Shown here one piece after another: positions 33,959-46,176 of a stretch of DNA of 64,000 nucleotides. The DNA is taken from contig NW_025064919.1 of the NCBI RefSeq assembly GCF_019112545.1, forward strand, positions 201,436 through 265,435, in the 5' to 3' direction. Under the pieces are notes generated by a model. That model made no database searches. It was given only the letters and a program-made list of their open reading frames with translations, and was not told the DNA's origin. The DNA is from Guyanagaster necrorhizus (lineage: Eukaryota; Basidiomycota; Agaricomycetes; Agaricales; Physalacriaceae). The first letter of the stretch is position 1. Each line of letters starts with the position of its first letter. The position numbers and the translations under genes are program-made.

Positions 33959-35268
33959 ATGAACTTTATCCAGCTCACTGAGGATTTGCTGATTTACACC
34001 ATCACATTTCTCTCTGTTTGAGATATTCTATGACTCTGCCAGGTGAGGCTCTCTTTGTCCTGTAAGTCCTGGATGCTGAATTTTCAGATGTGTAAACTGT
34101 TCAATGAACTGACAAGACAACAAATCATATGGACCAATGCCCACAGGCTTGATATTCTGACCAATGACTGTTATTTTCCACTCAATGGCATTGATCTTGA
34201 ACAGTGCATGGTACATGCACACTGACTCACATCATAGTGGCTTGCTGACTGTTTTCTATCACCCAAAAGTGAGACAACATTGATGAGCTTACCTATATCA
34301 CTGATCAAATTCATACCAGAGCAAGGACACAGATGGTTGTTGACTGCATCTGGATGGATATAATCAGTCCTGACAATCTGAAACATTGTGTATGGGCACA
34401 AGTGCTCCAAGTGGTCTCCACATCAGAAAGACATTAGATTCACAGATGTGAAGGTTAACAATAACCTAGAGTCTGAAGCCACTGCCATAATCTTATTGTG
34501 AGCAACCTTTTAATCTGCTTAATGACCACTGATTTATATAGATCACAGAGAATTTCACTCCTTCACTTGGATGATGATGAAAGATTGCATGAAATCTACT
34601 CCATCAACACTAACCTCCATCTTGTCACCCTCACTGGTGATATCCTAGCACTAACCAATGACACTTCTGTCATGCTCATCCACAACTGGAAGACCAGCAA
34701 GCAAACATACCTTCACAGATGACTCAGCTGCTGCATCCAAATTGTCTTAACTCTGCTGACTGTCCTCATTGTACAAGCCTGATTTGTTGCCCTCTACACC
34801 CCCCCATCTTCCACTCCTCTCTCCACATACTCCTTTGGCTGGGTCGACAGTGCCAGTGCAACCACTACCTCCATTTACATCTACTCTGAGAACCATAACC
34901 AGATCTCAAAGCTCAATTCCCTCAATCTCTACACCCTCTCCTCCTTTCCACCAACACTCATCAGCAGTATATTCTTCATACATGGCATGCTCCAATGTGC
35001 AGGCCTCATTCTTGGGAAGTGGAGAACCACAGTTTGGGTATGTCCTCAAGAGCATATCCTTATTTCTAATTGGAAGGGGCTGGAGGACAGTTACCAGATG
35101 CTCATGGCAGCTGTCTTTTCCAGTCTGCTTAATCACATGAAGGATGTCCATATTTGCAAGGTCTGCCAGAATACTCTTGACCATTGGATGGCATTGAATT
35201 ATGATGAGGACCTTGGAAGGATTGCACTTGCATCAGAGTCTGAGAAGATTACAATTGTTCAATTGTAG
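33959..35268 (+). pseudogene. Decayed copy (C) of the 405-residue F-box gene
   Basis: Collinear with the intact gene at 38132-39437 over its whole length. The start ATGAACTTTATCC is at 33959, the second exon covers about 34085-34470, and the last exon reads LTGDILALTNDTSVMLIHNW and YDEDLGRIALASESEKITIV before TAG at 35268. It has frameshifts, stops in the F-box exon and almost no CpG; many changes against the intact copy are CG to TG or CA. The homology goes on into the 3' flank as far as GAGGGTTCAA. Confidence 0.85.
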
Positions 35269-35975
35269 GTGAAATATATCTATTTGGGTACTGTTATATC
35301 TGTTATGAGGGTTCAATATTCAATATTCAATTCTCATCTGAGTGATGTGTGACTGTTCTTTTCAAATTTTCATATCCATTGTACTTGACTATGGGCCAAG
35401 AGCCACCTGCTGGATAGTCAGCAATGTTTATCCTGTTTTTGATAGTACAATTATCATGCTTCTGATGTGACAAGCCCCTATCTTGGCTGTGACAGATCAA
35501 CAGAGAAATGTTTCTCTCTCAGAGCCATACAGTGGAAAAGACAAAGCCATACATGCCAAGAAATTGTATATCCAAATCTCCCACCCAGTTCCATGATTCA
35601 AAGTCTTCATCATTGCTTTCAAATATACAGCTATCTCCCCCATCCAGTACATACCAAGACTGTCCTATATCAAAATTAAAGGCATATGTATCTACATGGA
35701 GGTTCCTTCATTTATTACAGCCTGTCACATTCAAAATCTTGTGTGTTGGTGTTATACATACCCTTAGGTCATGATGTCTCCCTACTATCTTCAAATTCAC
35801 CTATGACTGGAACATAGAATGGGTCATTATCAGCTCATGACAGATACCTATTGGTCTGTCCACTGATATATGCCAGTATCAACTGGTGTCTACAGGCTTT
35901 TAACTGGGTGGCCAGCATCAGTAACTGGTTGTTGCCCCAATGAATGTCCACTGATGCAGATGTTTTTTTTGTCAC

Positions 35976-36330
35976 AGAAAATTGGGCTTCTGCATCTGGA
36001 TAATGATGAAAGATTGCATGGTATCTGATCCATCAACATGTAGTCAACCTGGCCCAGAGACCAGATAGCTCTAAGTGACAATCTGTTCTCAAGGATGATC
36101 TACCACTGGAAGACCAACAAGTGGTGCCTATCTCAATGAAGGAGATGACATGCTGACAAACCCTTGCATCAAAGTCCTCTTGACAGTGGATGTTGCCCAT
36201 CCTTGTCTTCTGCTCCTGATCCATCGCTCTAGATCTATGGCCTCCAACATACCTCTTGCTACACATGAGGAGCTCGGGAGGATCGCGCTTCCATCGGGGT
36301 TCAAGAAGATTATGATTGTTCAGTCATGTT
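35976..36330 (+). pseudogene. Decayed, internally deleted copy (D) of the F-box gene
   Basis: Begins with the start of the last exon (after CACAG) and ends with EELGRIALPSGFKKIMIV, the same end as the intact copy; the middle is mostly lost. CpG reappears from about 36,230, so the break between decayed and normal sequence lies inside this copy. GGGGTTCAAATCCC follows at about 36,373, as in the flank of the other copies. Confidence 0.6.
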
Positions 36331-38131
36331 CAAGATGTATCCCCTTTATGGTGTACTTCATATTGTAATCCTATTACAGGGGTTCAAATCCCAATCGAAG
36401 TTTCATTGTGATATGGCGTTGAGTTTTGTTTTGGAAGACCCTGAGCTGTCAAGTCGTGTGTGTACCCCCAGTCCATGCTTTCATTCCCAAAAAAACCCAT
36501 ATTTCCTCCCAGCTACATCCTCATTTATGCATCCATCTTCGCAGCAATGTACGAAAAAGTTCCAAACAATAGCTTCTTGGCGCAAACAGTGCGCTTCTCT
36601 GAATACCTGGTTCGAGCCCTCGTCGAAGAATCTCTCAACTCGTTGACACAATTTTTCTGCTATCATGGCTGTTTTTTCCCTGCTCTGCTTCCTATATGAG
36701 CACGATAACTCCGTGGATATATCATTCACCACCAGGGTTCGAGTCCCGGTAAAGATTCTCTCTTCAGATGGGCCTTTTTTCTACTTGTGACTTCCTCCCA
36801 ACCCGGGGAGAAAATAGTCATACACTCAACATCATTTGCGCTGCCTGCAATGGTCCTGAGTTATATAGCGGGCTGTTGTACCAGTATAGGAAAGCACTGG
36901 AATACATGACTCTTCTTGGCCGGTCAGTCTCAGTGAAGGGAGAGATTACGAACTTGTGAAGGTAGTTAGCATACTCAAGATGCTCCTCTGTGCAGACTTG
37001 ACATGTTTCTCTGTATCACGATTTCCAAAAAGCCTCCAATTTATTGCTGAATTCGCTTAGAGGCTTACTGGCTGTCCCAGCCATTCCTTCGAACGGCTTG
37101 ACGAAAAAAATCAATTTCCCTAATCACAGTGCGATCGGGATATGATTCGTAGAAAGGGAGAAAATGATAGATACCGTAGCAAAACTGTGGTCGCAACAGA
37201 GGTGTTTGTCGTGCCGTTGTCGAGGTACGAATCGGACGGTTAACGTGTGTCATCATTAGCGGCGCTGTCAAAGGACTGATGCCTAAAGATATCCCCAGGT
37301 GGTTATATACAAACACTCGAACGGTCCGACTTGGTCCTGTAATTCTGTTTATGCTCCGATTGGTTTGAGTCTTCCCTGAGGACTCACGATTTATGTACTC
37401 GACGCATTTGCAAACTCCACAGATGAGATAGTATTCTTTTTCGTTGATTTTCCAAGTCGACGGTCCCGCCGCTCGCGATTGTACATTCCAAGAAAGGCAG
37501 AAATTGGGGTCAGAGTCGATGTTGAGGTCCTGTTTTGGAGGGACACGTAAAGTCAGACCTCGATCGGAGCTCTACCGCGTTATGTTCTGATTATCCATCT
37601 TCGCATCACTACAGTAGAGCGCAACGTCTGTTCGTATCACGCCACTACCACTTGGACCATAGACGATTAGCATGGCCGAGCTCTGTGAAGAAAGAGGAAC
37701 TTAGGGTAGCAGCTGTATTTCTTTCTCCCCTCCTGCTCGTCCCTCTCATATGACGCGAACTATTAGTTAGCTTCACCTCCTCCACTATAGTTGCTGCCAA
37801 ACGAACACATAGGGTCCCCAAAGCGTCGTATAAAGTACTGGGATTTTCGGGTGGGAGTAAAACATTTCTGTGTTGATCTATGACGGCCCAGGTAAAGGCC
37901 GGTCGCATCAAAAAGCGGAATAAATGTCGCAGACGATGTGGCTGGTGGCTCTATGCGCATAGTCGAGTACAATGAACGACCGAAAAGTGAAAAGAGGATG
38001 GTTCTTAATCTAGACGTGAATGGAGAGGCACGGTAGAAAAAGAAGACGATCTTGGTCACACGTCACTCGGCTGGGAATCGAACCCTCGTAGCAAACATAA
38101 TAGTACCCCCACGGACATATATATATTTTAG
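36331..38131. other. Island of normal composition without a confident gene
   Basis: Short frames on both strands (36481-36732, 37065-37316, 37645-37911, 37763-38059) look partly protein-like but have no recognised motif or consistent splice model. CAGGGTTCGAGTCCCGG near 36733 resembles a tRNA T-arm without the rest of a tRNA. Confidence 0.35.
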
Positions 38132-39437
38132 CTACAATTGAACAACCGTAATTTTCCCAAACCCCGATCCAAGCGCGATCCTTCCAAGGTCCTCGTCATA
38201 ATCCAATGCTGTCCAGTTGTTCAGGGTGTTCATGCAGACGTCGCGAACGCGGACATTCTCAGTGTGGTTAAGCGATCCGGGGAAGACGGCAGTCATGAGG
38301 GTCTCGCAACTGTTCTCCTGCTCCTCCCAGTGAGAAACCAAGGCGCGATCATGCGGGCGTATCCAAACTGCGGTACCCCGCTTGCCGAGGATGATATCCG
38401 GACATCGGAGCGCGCCACGTCTGGAGGATATCCTGCTGATGAGCGTCGGTGGAAAGGAGGAGAGGGCGTAGAGCTGGAGGGAATTGAGCTCTGAGGCCCA
38501 GGGGTTATCGTTCTCTGAGCGGATAAGAATGGAGGTGGTGGTCGCGCTGGCGCCGTCGACCCAGCCAAAGGAGTGTGTGGAGAGAGGCGTCGAAGATGGG
38601 AGGGCGTAGAGAGCGATGGATCGGGCGCGCACTACGAGGACAGTGGGCGGGGTGAGCACGATTTGGATGCAGTGGTCAGGTGGCGTGTCAAGGTATGTTT
38701 GCTCGCCCGTCTTCCAATTGTGGATGAGCGTGACGGAGGTGTCGTCTGTAAGGGCTAACACATCCCCCGTGAGGTTGACGGGCCGGAGGTCAATGTCGAT
38801 GGAGCCGATTTCGTGTAGCGTTCCAGCGTCGTCCAACCGCAGAAGAATGATTTTCTGCGATCTGTAGACATAAGCACTCGTTTAGCAAAGCGATGGGCAC
38901 TCACAATGACACTGCCAAACTGGCTTCAGACTCTGCATCATCGTTCAGGCTCACTCCAGTGAATATCGCGCCTTTTGGCGACCATTCCGAGCACTTTTGC
39001 CCCCGCGCGATATCCCAGACCATCAGAACAGACCATATCACTTTCGAAACCGTCAGAAGCCACTTATGCTGGCGCCCCGAGACGAATTTGATCTCTGATA
39101 CGGGCGATCCAGTGAATGTCGTCTCGCTTTTGGGTGATAGAGCAGAGTCTGCGAGCCATCGTGATGCGAGTCGGTATGCATGCCGCGTGCGCTGTTCAAG
39201 ATCGCTGTCATCGAGTGGGAAAGGATAGTCATTGGACAGAATGTCGAGCTTGTGAGCGTTGGTCCATACGATTGGCAGCCTTGTCAGTGCATTGAACAGT
39301 TTACATGTCTGAGAATTCAGCATTACAGGAAATAAGAGCGAAGAGAGCCTCACCTGGCGAAGGAGAAGAATATCGGGGACGGAGAGATACGCGATGGTGT
39401 AGATCAAGACGTCGTCGGCGAGCAGAGTAAAGTTCAT
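38132..39437 (-). CDS. F-box protein with beta-propeller-like C-terminal half
   Basis: Three exons (39354-39437, 38905-39308, 38132-38861) join without damage to 405 residues. The first exon encodes an F-box-like helix set (LADDVLIYTIAYLSVPDILL), continued by CKLFNALTRLPIVW in exon 2. The rest has repeated beta-strand blocks (VIWSVLMVWDIARG, VLALTDDTSVTLIHNW, DEDLGRIALGSGFGKITVVQ) like the degenerate WD-type propellers of many basidiomycete F-box proteins. It would recruit substrates to an SCF ligase through Skp1; the substrate is unknown. It is the only intact member of five copies in the window. Exons 1 and 2 lie in the left arm of the large inverted repeat, and exon 3 lies outside it. Confidence 0.78.
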
Positions 39438-40557
39438 GTCCAAAGGCTGCGGGCCGATGTTTCCGGTGACTAAGCAGCGTTTATTGCAAATTGTCCATGA
39501 GACTGCCTGAAGAAGATGCTGATGAAGTCTTTGTAACTTATATCCCAAAGTTGCATTCATACATATCAATGATCAAAACATTCCCACTAATAGCCTAAGA
39601 GAATAAGCTACATCTTGGAATAATGAACATTTCACTCTTCCTTTAATTACATGACTGAAGAGCACAGGGCCGAGCTTGAATTTTCAACTGCCTGCCATGC
39701 AAAACCAGCTGACCAAGACCGATGTTACATCACATCCTGGATAGGGAATTGAACCCCAAATTGATGTGACACTAGAAGTTATCCTTTTCTCTTATTCCAA
39801 CCAGGCAGCCCTCTTGTGTGATTAACATTCAAGATTAATGGCTCTCCTATCTGAAGATGTGCACTACACTACCAATCTGCCATTATAATGAGGACTCGCT
39901 GTCTTCTTCTAGAGTGATGGATTCACAGCCTTCTCATGTTTTCTTTTTTTTTGACTTTTGCTCAAGAGAAAAGTGAATGAATGTGCACTGGAAATTACTG
40001 TGGCCATCCTCACATCAAACTATCTCTCCAGGGCCCTAAAGCAAAAGAGGAGACTAGAATTTCCTTGATCAATATCTGTGGTGAACTGAACCACTATGCC
40101 AACCATTTGAGTGTGACCCTCTCACCCCTGCCCCCCTGGATGCTTTATTTTACATTAAATATCCAGCATTAATTTGAATGACATTCTGCTGCACTCAGGA
40201 AGTTGCCCCATTTTATTTGTCCTGCATCTGAAACTGACATCTGCTAACCTTTCAGATGTGGAGCAAGCTGGCATGAATTGCCATCAAAAACACAGTATGA
40301 AAAACATCTCTCAACTTGCTTCTTCCATTCTTTCACTTGGTTGAATATGAACCAGCAGAAAAAAGCAAAGTCTACAATTGACACAATTCTTTCCAGAACC
40401 ACATAGTAGAGGAAGGTTGATGCACTTTGAAGGTGTTCATCTAGAATGAGGCAAGAGCAGATAGATATAAGGGATCTACACAGGGAGAAAGAAAGGTCTC
40501 ACTGTTGAGGTTTAATACCTGTAGTTGTTGTGGCCACTTAGCAAAACCTGTGGGCAG
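38946..40557 (+). repeat. Left arm of 1,612-bp inverted repeat
   Basis: Pairs with 53241-54852; for every matched landmark the two coordinates add up to 93,798, so there is no net indel. The only difference I noticed inside coding sequence is C at 38968 (complement G/C pair) against T at 54830, a CpG to TpG change. Covers exon 1 and most of exon 2 of the F-box gene, its upstream region, and CpG-poor DNA. Confidence 0.93.
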
Positions 40558-42400
40558 GAAAAGGATAAAGATGATCATGAATCATAGCCATCATTGTTGC
40601 AAGGTTGGGATGGAGCACTATAAGAAGAAGACATCTTCTGGCAAGAGACCTGAACTTGAAGAACCCTGGTAGTGGAAGCATTGGCATGGTCTGGTTCCTC
40701 TGAGATCATATGTTACATTGCCATAGATATCTGCTTGTCCATAGTGACAACCATGACTATCCCCAGCTATCCCTGATTCTCTCTCTTGGACCTAGTGATA
40801 TAGTTCAGTAGTAAGAAATAAATAAACTCTGGCAGGCACTTGAATACAGCAGATGGGAGAGACACATGCATGGGTAAAGCTCTTCTCCTGATTCTTTGAC
40901 ATGGTTATATCATGAAGCTTCCCACATTGAATGAAAGTCAAGCTGCCTGTGACTATGTATTTTTTTTTAATGAGCATCTGCAATAAACTTTCAACTAAGA
41001 AGACTAAATTGCTCTCCATCCTCTGACTCATAGTACTGTCCCTGGTGCATGTATACAAGTTGTAGGATCCACATTGATGACAATCATATTCATATAGTTT
41101 TTCAAAATTCAAATCATTACACTTGTAGTCCAGCATACTCTATAAACATAGAATAATACCTTTGCACATAAAGAGTACCTGCTGATAGCTGGAATTTCCT
41201 CCTCTGCTCCAAGTGAGCAAGAAGATAGACAAACCCAAGCACATCACAAGGAGGCCCTCATATGAGTGGAGGTATGGCATTCAAGGATGTGTCATTTCCT
41301 AATGCCATGATGGATGAAGGATGAGCTTCAATGAGTCACATGCATATGCTCTCACTCATCCTTGATGCTCACAAGTGTGGTATTCCCATCTATTGCCTGT
41401 ATCACTCCAACAAACTGACCTTCTTCTCACTCCTGTGTCAAGATGGATTGCCTTTTATTGAGAGGTCATAGTTCTCCAAAAGCAAAGGATCCATTGCCAG
41501 TCATGATATAGAATTTGGACTCCTCTGCTAACATTTTATGGTTAGCTGGCCCACATCTCATTGTCCATTCAATCTCACAGTAAAAGGCATCTAATAAGTG
41601 TTGATTACCTGAAAAACATCAGCACAGCATAGAGTACTTACAGGCCCTACAAAATGTCCCACCATCAAAGATTGATAGGTAAGCAGGGTTTCTGTCCTGA
41701 AAGTGACATCTATCACCCACAGTCCTGGTCTTTCAACTGTGCACACAAAAACTATCTGAAGAACATCACTTCTGATAGTTGCCATTGGAGATCCTTGCCC
41801 AAATACCCAAACAATGCAGTTCTCTTTATGCACTTTTTCTTTCATAAGATCTCATCACCAATAGCAAATAATTAGCATACCTATTGTTAGTCAGTGATGG
41901 ATTTCCACACAGACCATGTTGAACCAAAAAAAAGCCAATAATTTCCACTTGGACAGCTGCTGAGCCTATCATTCAGCAATAGATTACATGTCCATATAAT
42001 ATTGACTTACAGGATCATGCCTGTTTTACATATAGGAATTCTTTTATTAGCAAAGCCTTTAGTCCATACTACTAATTTGTTTCAGTACAGCAGTAGAGAA
42101 GTCCTTCTATTGATGAAGAAAATTTTCTGTATCTGCACATCAGAGACTTAAACGCAGTGGAGTCATAATGCCACCAATGGCTCATAAACTTAGACTTTGA
42201 GAGATCAATTTTTTGCATATGATAATGGTTACCTTTGAATGAGGTAGCTGGATATGATTTCAAGGTGTGTATGATTCATCTTGTCCACTTGTTCTGTCTG
42301 GTTTGATGGGGATCTGGCATAACATCTGATGTCTCCCAGATACTGGTGCCAAGACATACTTCAGAGCCCCACCAGTCAGAACTTGTAATGGATGGACCCA
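40558..42400. other. CpG-poor repeat DNA, unassigned
   Basis: Minus-strand open pieces at 40792-41136 (with a CHQCGSYNLYTC cluster), 41591-41845 and 42072-42466 may be parts of a decayed transposon protein, but I could not place them in a family. Confidence 0.35.
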
Positions 42401-43187
42401 TTCTACTTCATTTTTCATAACATAAACCCAGACTTTATTTGAACTATGCTTATCTATGCACTCCACATCATGCCCAGCTAGGGCTTAGTAAGCTGATGTT
42501 AGAGAAGCATAACAAATCCTGACAGGATCACCCTCAGCCATAGAGAAACCTTGTAGGAGCTGCATGACATATAGTATAGGACCAGAGGTATTGTCATGAG
42601 AAAATAGGTTGGTTTGAGACAGCCAAGGCTTTTATATACAGTATTTAAGTCAGTAGTATACAGTGATATACTCTAGTCTCCAGCTAAAACCAAGATGACA
42701 ATCAAACAACCACAAACGCACTGCAACCAAAACGCCAGAACCAAAAACCAAAGGAAGATAAAACAAAACGATAAAGATCAGAACACACAGAACAACGATA
42801 AAGCGAAGCAGACGCAGACGTCGACAGAACATAAAGGCCAGGGCAAACCCTGAAAGGGGCAGCACACGCAAAGACAAAGAGTTTGATTGACATATGAAAC
42901 TCAGCTGGAGACTAGAATATATCACTGTATACTACTGACTTAAATACTGTATATAAAAGCCTTGGCTGTCTCAAACCAACCTATTTTCTCATGACAATAC
43001 CTCTGGTCCTATACTATATGTCATGCAGCTCCTACAAGGTTTCTCTATGGCTGAGGGTGATCCTGTCAGGATTTGTTATGCTTCTCTAACATCAGCTTAC
43101 TAAGCCCTAGCTGGGCATGATGTGGAGTGCATAGATAAGCATAGTTCAAATAAAGTCTGAGTTTATATTATGAAAAAGGAAGTAGAA
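42401..43187. repeat. Near-perfect 285-bp inverted repeat with T-poor, CpG-containing spacer
   Basis: Arms 42401-42685 and 42903-43187 pair about the axis 42794 with only a few mismatches; CAATCAAAC (42699-42707) and GTTTGATTG (42881-42889) extend the symmetry inward. The arms contain ACAGTATTTAAGTCAGTAG, the TATA region of LTR family B, pointing inward from both sides. The core spacer 42708-42880 has only about 8 T in 173 nt on the plus strand and nine CpG, unlike its surroundings. The minus strand of the spacer is open as a short hydrophobic frame (42650-42925), probably by composition alone. Confidence 0.88.
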
Positions 43188-43797
43188 CAGGCCTGTCTGT
43201 TATATCCACCCTCCAATGCCTTGTGATCAAGGTGTCCCTCCTGATAATAGCCATGTTGACACCTTAAAGTATCATTTCCATAGTTCAACAAGCTGTCCTC
43301 CTCTGAATCATCAACATCTATGTTCTGCTCAACCTCCTTCTGATCCTTGTCTCAGCTATTATTCTTCTTTTTGAACTTCAAGCCTGCAAGACCACCAGAT
43401 GATGATGAGGCTGACAGTGTGCCAGTGGCAGGAGCCACTGATTGGCACATGAAAGGTTTTGCAGCAGCAGATAAGGTGGATTTATTAGTGGCAGACACAG
43501 TGGAGGTTGTGGATGTAGATGTGGTATTTAAAGTTGGCACAGGAATGGACAAGAGTTGTGTGGCAATAGTTGACTGGTGAGATAGTCCAGGATGGCAGCA
43601 CAAGCTAGTCTTCAAGGCTTGAACAATATGAAAAGAGTGATTGATAGCATGTATATCCTTAGCTCTTTACTAGTCAAGCTTCTTCATCAAAATCAAGTTC
43701 ATCTTTCTCTTCTGAAACTTGGTCTCTTAGTCTCTTGTTTTTTCCTCCATCTACTCTTTATTAGCTCCCATTCTCTCAACTCCTCCAGTTTAGCCCA

Positions 43798-45661
43798 TTA
43801 TATAGCTGACAACAGTTCAACCTTATGCATGGAGGCAACAGGCAGCAAGTCACTGATCTTGATGATCTTGTTTTCCACCTTCCAATGGCCAGTCATCTCA
43901 TTGATATGGGCAAAAACATTTCCCTCCTGTATAGTGAAGTATGGTTCATGATGAGTAGCCTCAACCAAGTACTTGTAGCTGAGAGGCATTGGCTGATTGG
44001 TGGGTTTGTCACCACTCTTCTTCATCACTATATCAGCTAGTATGCAGCAGCCCAAGAACTGAGAGTGGTCTAAGACAATTTTGTTGCTATCCATGAGGTT
44101 CTCAATCATCAACTGCTGGGATCTCACTTTCATGATATTGAAGTCATAAGGTCTAATGTTGATGATGATCTCCAGAGCCATTGCATGCTTGTGTAGGCTG
44201 CAATGAGATGACAAGCATGTATGAGAGGTGTCAGAGTGCTTAGGAGAGAAGTAAGATGAAATTTCAGATAAGTCCTGCCACTTATCTTTATTGCACTGTC
44301 CCAATCTGACCAAATCTATGGTCAGTGAGCCAATGAATATCTTCATGCCCTTATCTGTGTTCTCTATCTGAGACATGAGTAATTGCAATATAGTCTTGAC
44401 ACCCAACATATCTAAATAATCTTGGAGTGCAGCTGTGTAACTCTAAGCATTGCTATAGAGCATCCAGGTCTTATCTCCAGATGCTCATTCAACCTCAAAG
44501 ATAGCATCCCATTCTCTTTCTTTGTGAGAGATTATTCTCTTTATTTTCCATTCATTATTAGTCTTGGCAATGAGACCAATCTGACTATAAAGTCTCTGAG
44601 GGAACAAATGATCATCATTTGGAATGTAAATATGAAGCAAAGATGCACAAAAGATGGGGTTCAGTCCCTGTTGTTTCAATTTGGATGGTAATTCTATCTA
44701 ATATGAATTATTTCCAAGGTTCTTCACAATTTTGTAAGGTCCTACAAACTTTGGTCCAAGCTTTTGAGCCAGTCCCTTCAGTAAGGTGATATTTTGAATC
44801 AATATATAAATCAGATCATCCTGAGCAAATGGTGCCTCATGATGATGTTTGTTTGCATTTTATATCTGTTTCACACATAAAGCAAGGACACTATCATGAG
44901 CATTCATTATTGCTGTCTTCACATGTAGGGCAAAAGTTTTGACTCCAAGATAGGTCTTGTTAGTTGGAGAATCCCATGGCATAGATTTTGGGGTACACTC
45001 CATATTCAGGAAAAATGATGAGTATCCAGTGCTATCTGAGCAACCTATATTAATGGCATACTCAATTCCAGAAAGGTGTGCAACTCAATTCTTCTGATCA
45101 AGTAAAACACAATTCTGAATCATCTGTGTAACTGTACAATTAGCTCATTCTGTTGAGTCAGCTGACTGGAGATGATAGGCACTGGACATCTTCAAGTTCA
45201 CATACAGAAGCTTATGAAGATGCTGCCAAAAATTACTGGTGAATAGTACATCTTGACCTGATATAATATTCTTTAGTAAGCTATAATGTTTGTAAATCTC
45301 TGCAAACACTAATTCAGCTACTTCAGATACACAATAATTTGTTCAGCTTAGAATTAAATACATCATGCCTGACAGTAAGTCTACTACAACTATCAGAGCC
45401 TTGAAAAAACCATCCTGATTTCTTGATTCAGATAGTGGACTGATGAAATCAATTCTGATTGATTCCCAAGGGTACAACAGAATATCAAGTGGATTCAGTA
45501 ATCTATGTGGCTTCTGATTTGAGGGTTTGCTTTGTTTACAGATTTGGCAGCTCTCACAGTATTGATAAATATCTGTATTCATAGTTTTCCACCAAACATA
45601 GTCATATAAATATGCTCAAGTCTTTGCAGTACCAAGATGGGCTAGCAAGGAATGTTCTTCA
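43798..45661 (-). mobile_element. Ty3/gypsy relic: integrase, chromodomain-like end and C-terminal tail
   Basis: Minus strand. At 45,661-45,340: HSLLAHLGTAKT, then YCESCQICKQSKPSNQ (zinc-binding H2C2) and PWESIRIDFISPLSESR, with a degraded core after it. Further down: LAQKLGPKFVGPYKIVKNLG, ELPSKLKQQGLNPIF, HIYIPNDDHLFPQRL and EREWDAIFEV (C-terminal and chromodomain-like blocks). The open frame 43798-44409 continues as a tail of about 200 residues. The element is cut at 45661 by the LTR of the next element. RT and gag of this copy are not found. Confidence 0.8.
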
Positions 45662-46118
45662 TGTTATAATTTTCTGCTTATTTCTTATCTTTTATTCTAT
45701 CTTATCAGAGTGTCTATCTAATCACAAATGTCTATAGACAGATGTGAGATGATTATGCAATCACAATAGGTAACTAGTGCTATTGTTCTGCAGATGACAG
45801 ATGCCTCTGTGATAGACAATACCTCATTGTATTGCCTCCAATGACCAGACATGAAAAGGACTATAGCACAGAAATGCACAATTAGTAGCACTATATTTAT
45901 CTCAGACAAAACCATATATAAGTAGCCTAGCTCTCACTGTAGATACCCAGCTTTGAGGTAAAGTTTATTCTACACCATCTTTTCTTGAGCTGGACTGTTT
46001 TCAGCCTTGAAAAATTATGCCTACATAGTATATTTAAGTGGACTCTAACATGACTGTATAAAGATGATACAGTATCAGTTTACTATGTGTTTAGGTCACA
46101 TGCACTTTGGATCTAAAA
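45662..46118 (+). mobile_element. 5' LTR of gypsy element, family A (subfamily 2)
   Basis: 457 bp, TGTTATAATTTTC to GATCTAAAA (family end TAACA). TATATAA is followed by AGCTTTGAGGTAA at 45949-45961. Interrupts the minus-strand integrase. Left flank CTTCA is not matched after the right LTR (TTTTC). Confidence 0.88.
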
Positions 46119-46119
46119 A

Positions 46120-46132
46120 TTAGCTTGAAGCT
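46120..46132 (+). other. Self-primer binding site
   Basis: TTAGCTTGAAGCT, two bases past the LTR end, is the exact reverse complement of AGCTTCAAGCTAA found at the transcript start of LTRs 25791-26246 and 32085-32097. Confidence 0.8.
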
Positions 46133-46176
46133 TATAGCTTCTCTTTTTTTATACACACTAGTGCAGAGAAAACTGA

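Noticed and set aside
36695..36760. Possible tRNA ending in CAGGGTTCGAGTCCCGG
   Set aside because: Only a T-arm-like piece; no D-arm, anticodon arm or acceptor stem could be paired.
42650..42925. Hydrophobic 91-codon frame inside the inverted-repeat spacer as a membrane protein
   Set aside because: The strand is T-rich by composition, which makes any frame hydrophobic; the frame runs into the repeat arms.
43352..43615. Short Ser/Thr-rich frame (minus) as a mucin-like gene
   Set aside because: Isolated, within decayed repeat DNA, with an equally open frame on the other strand.
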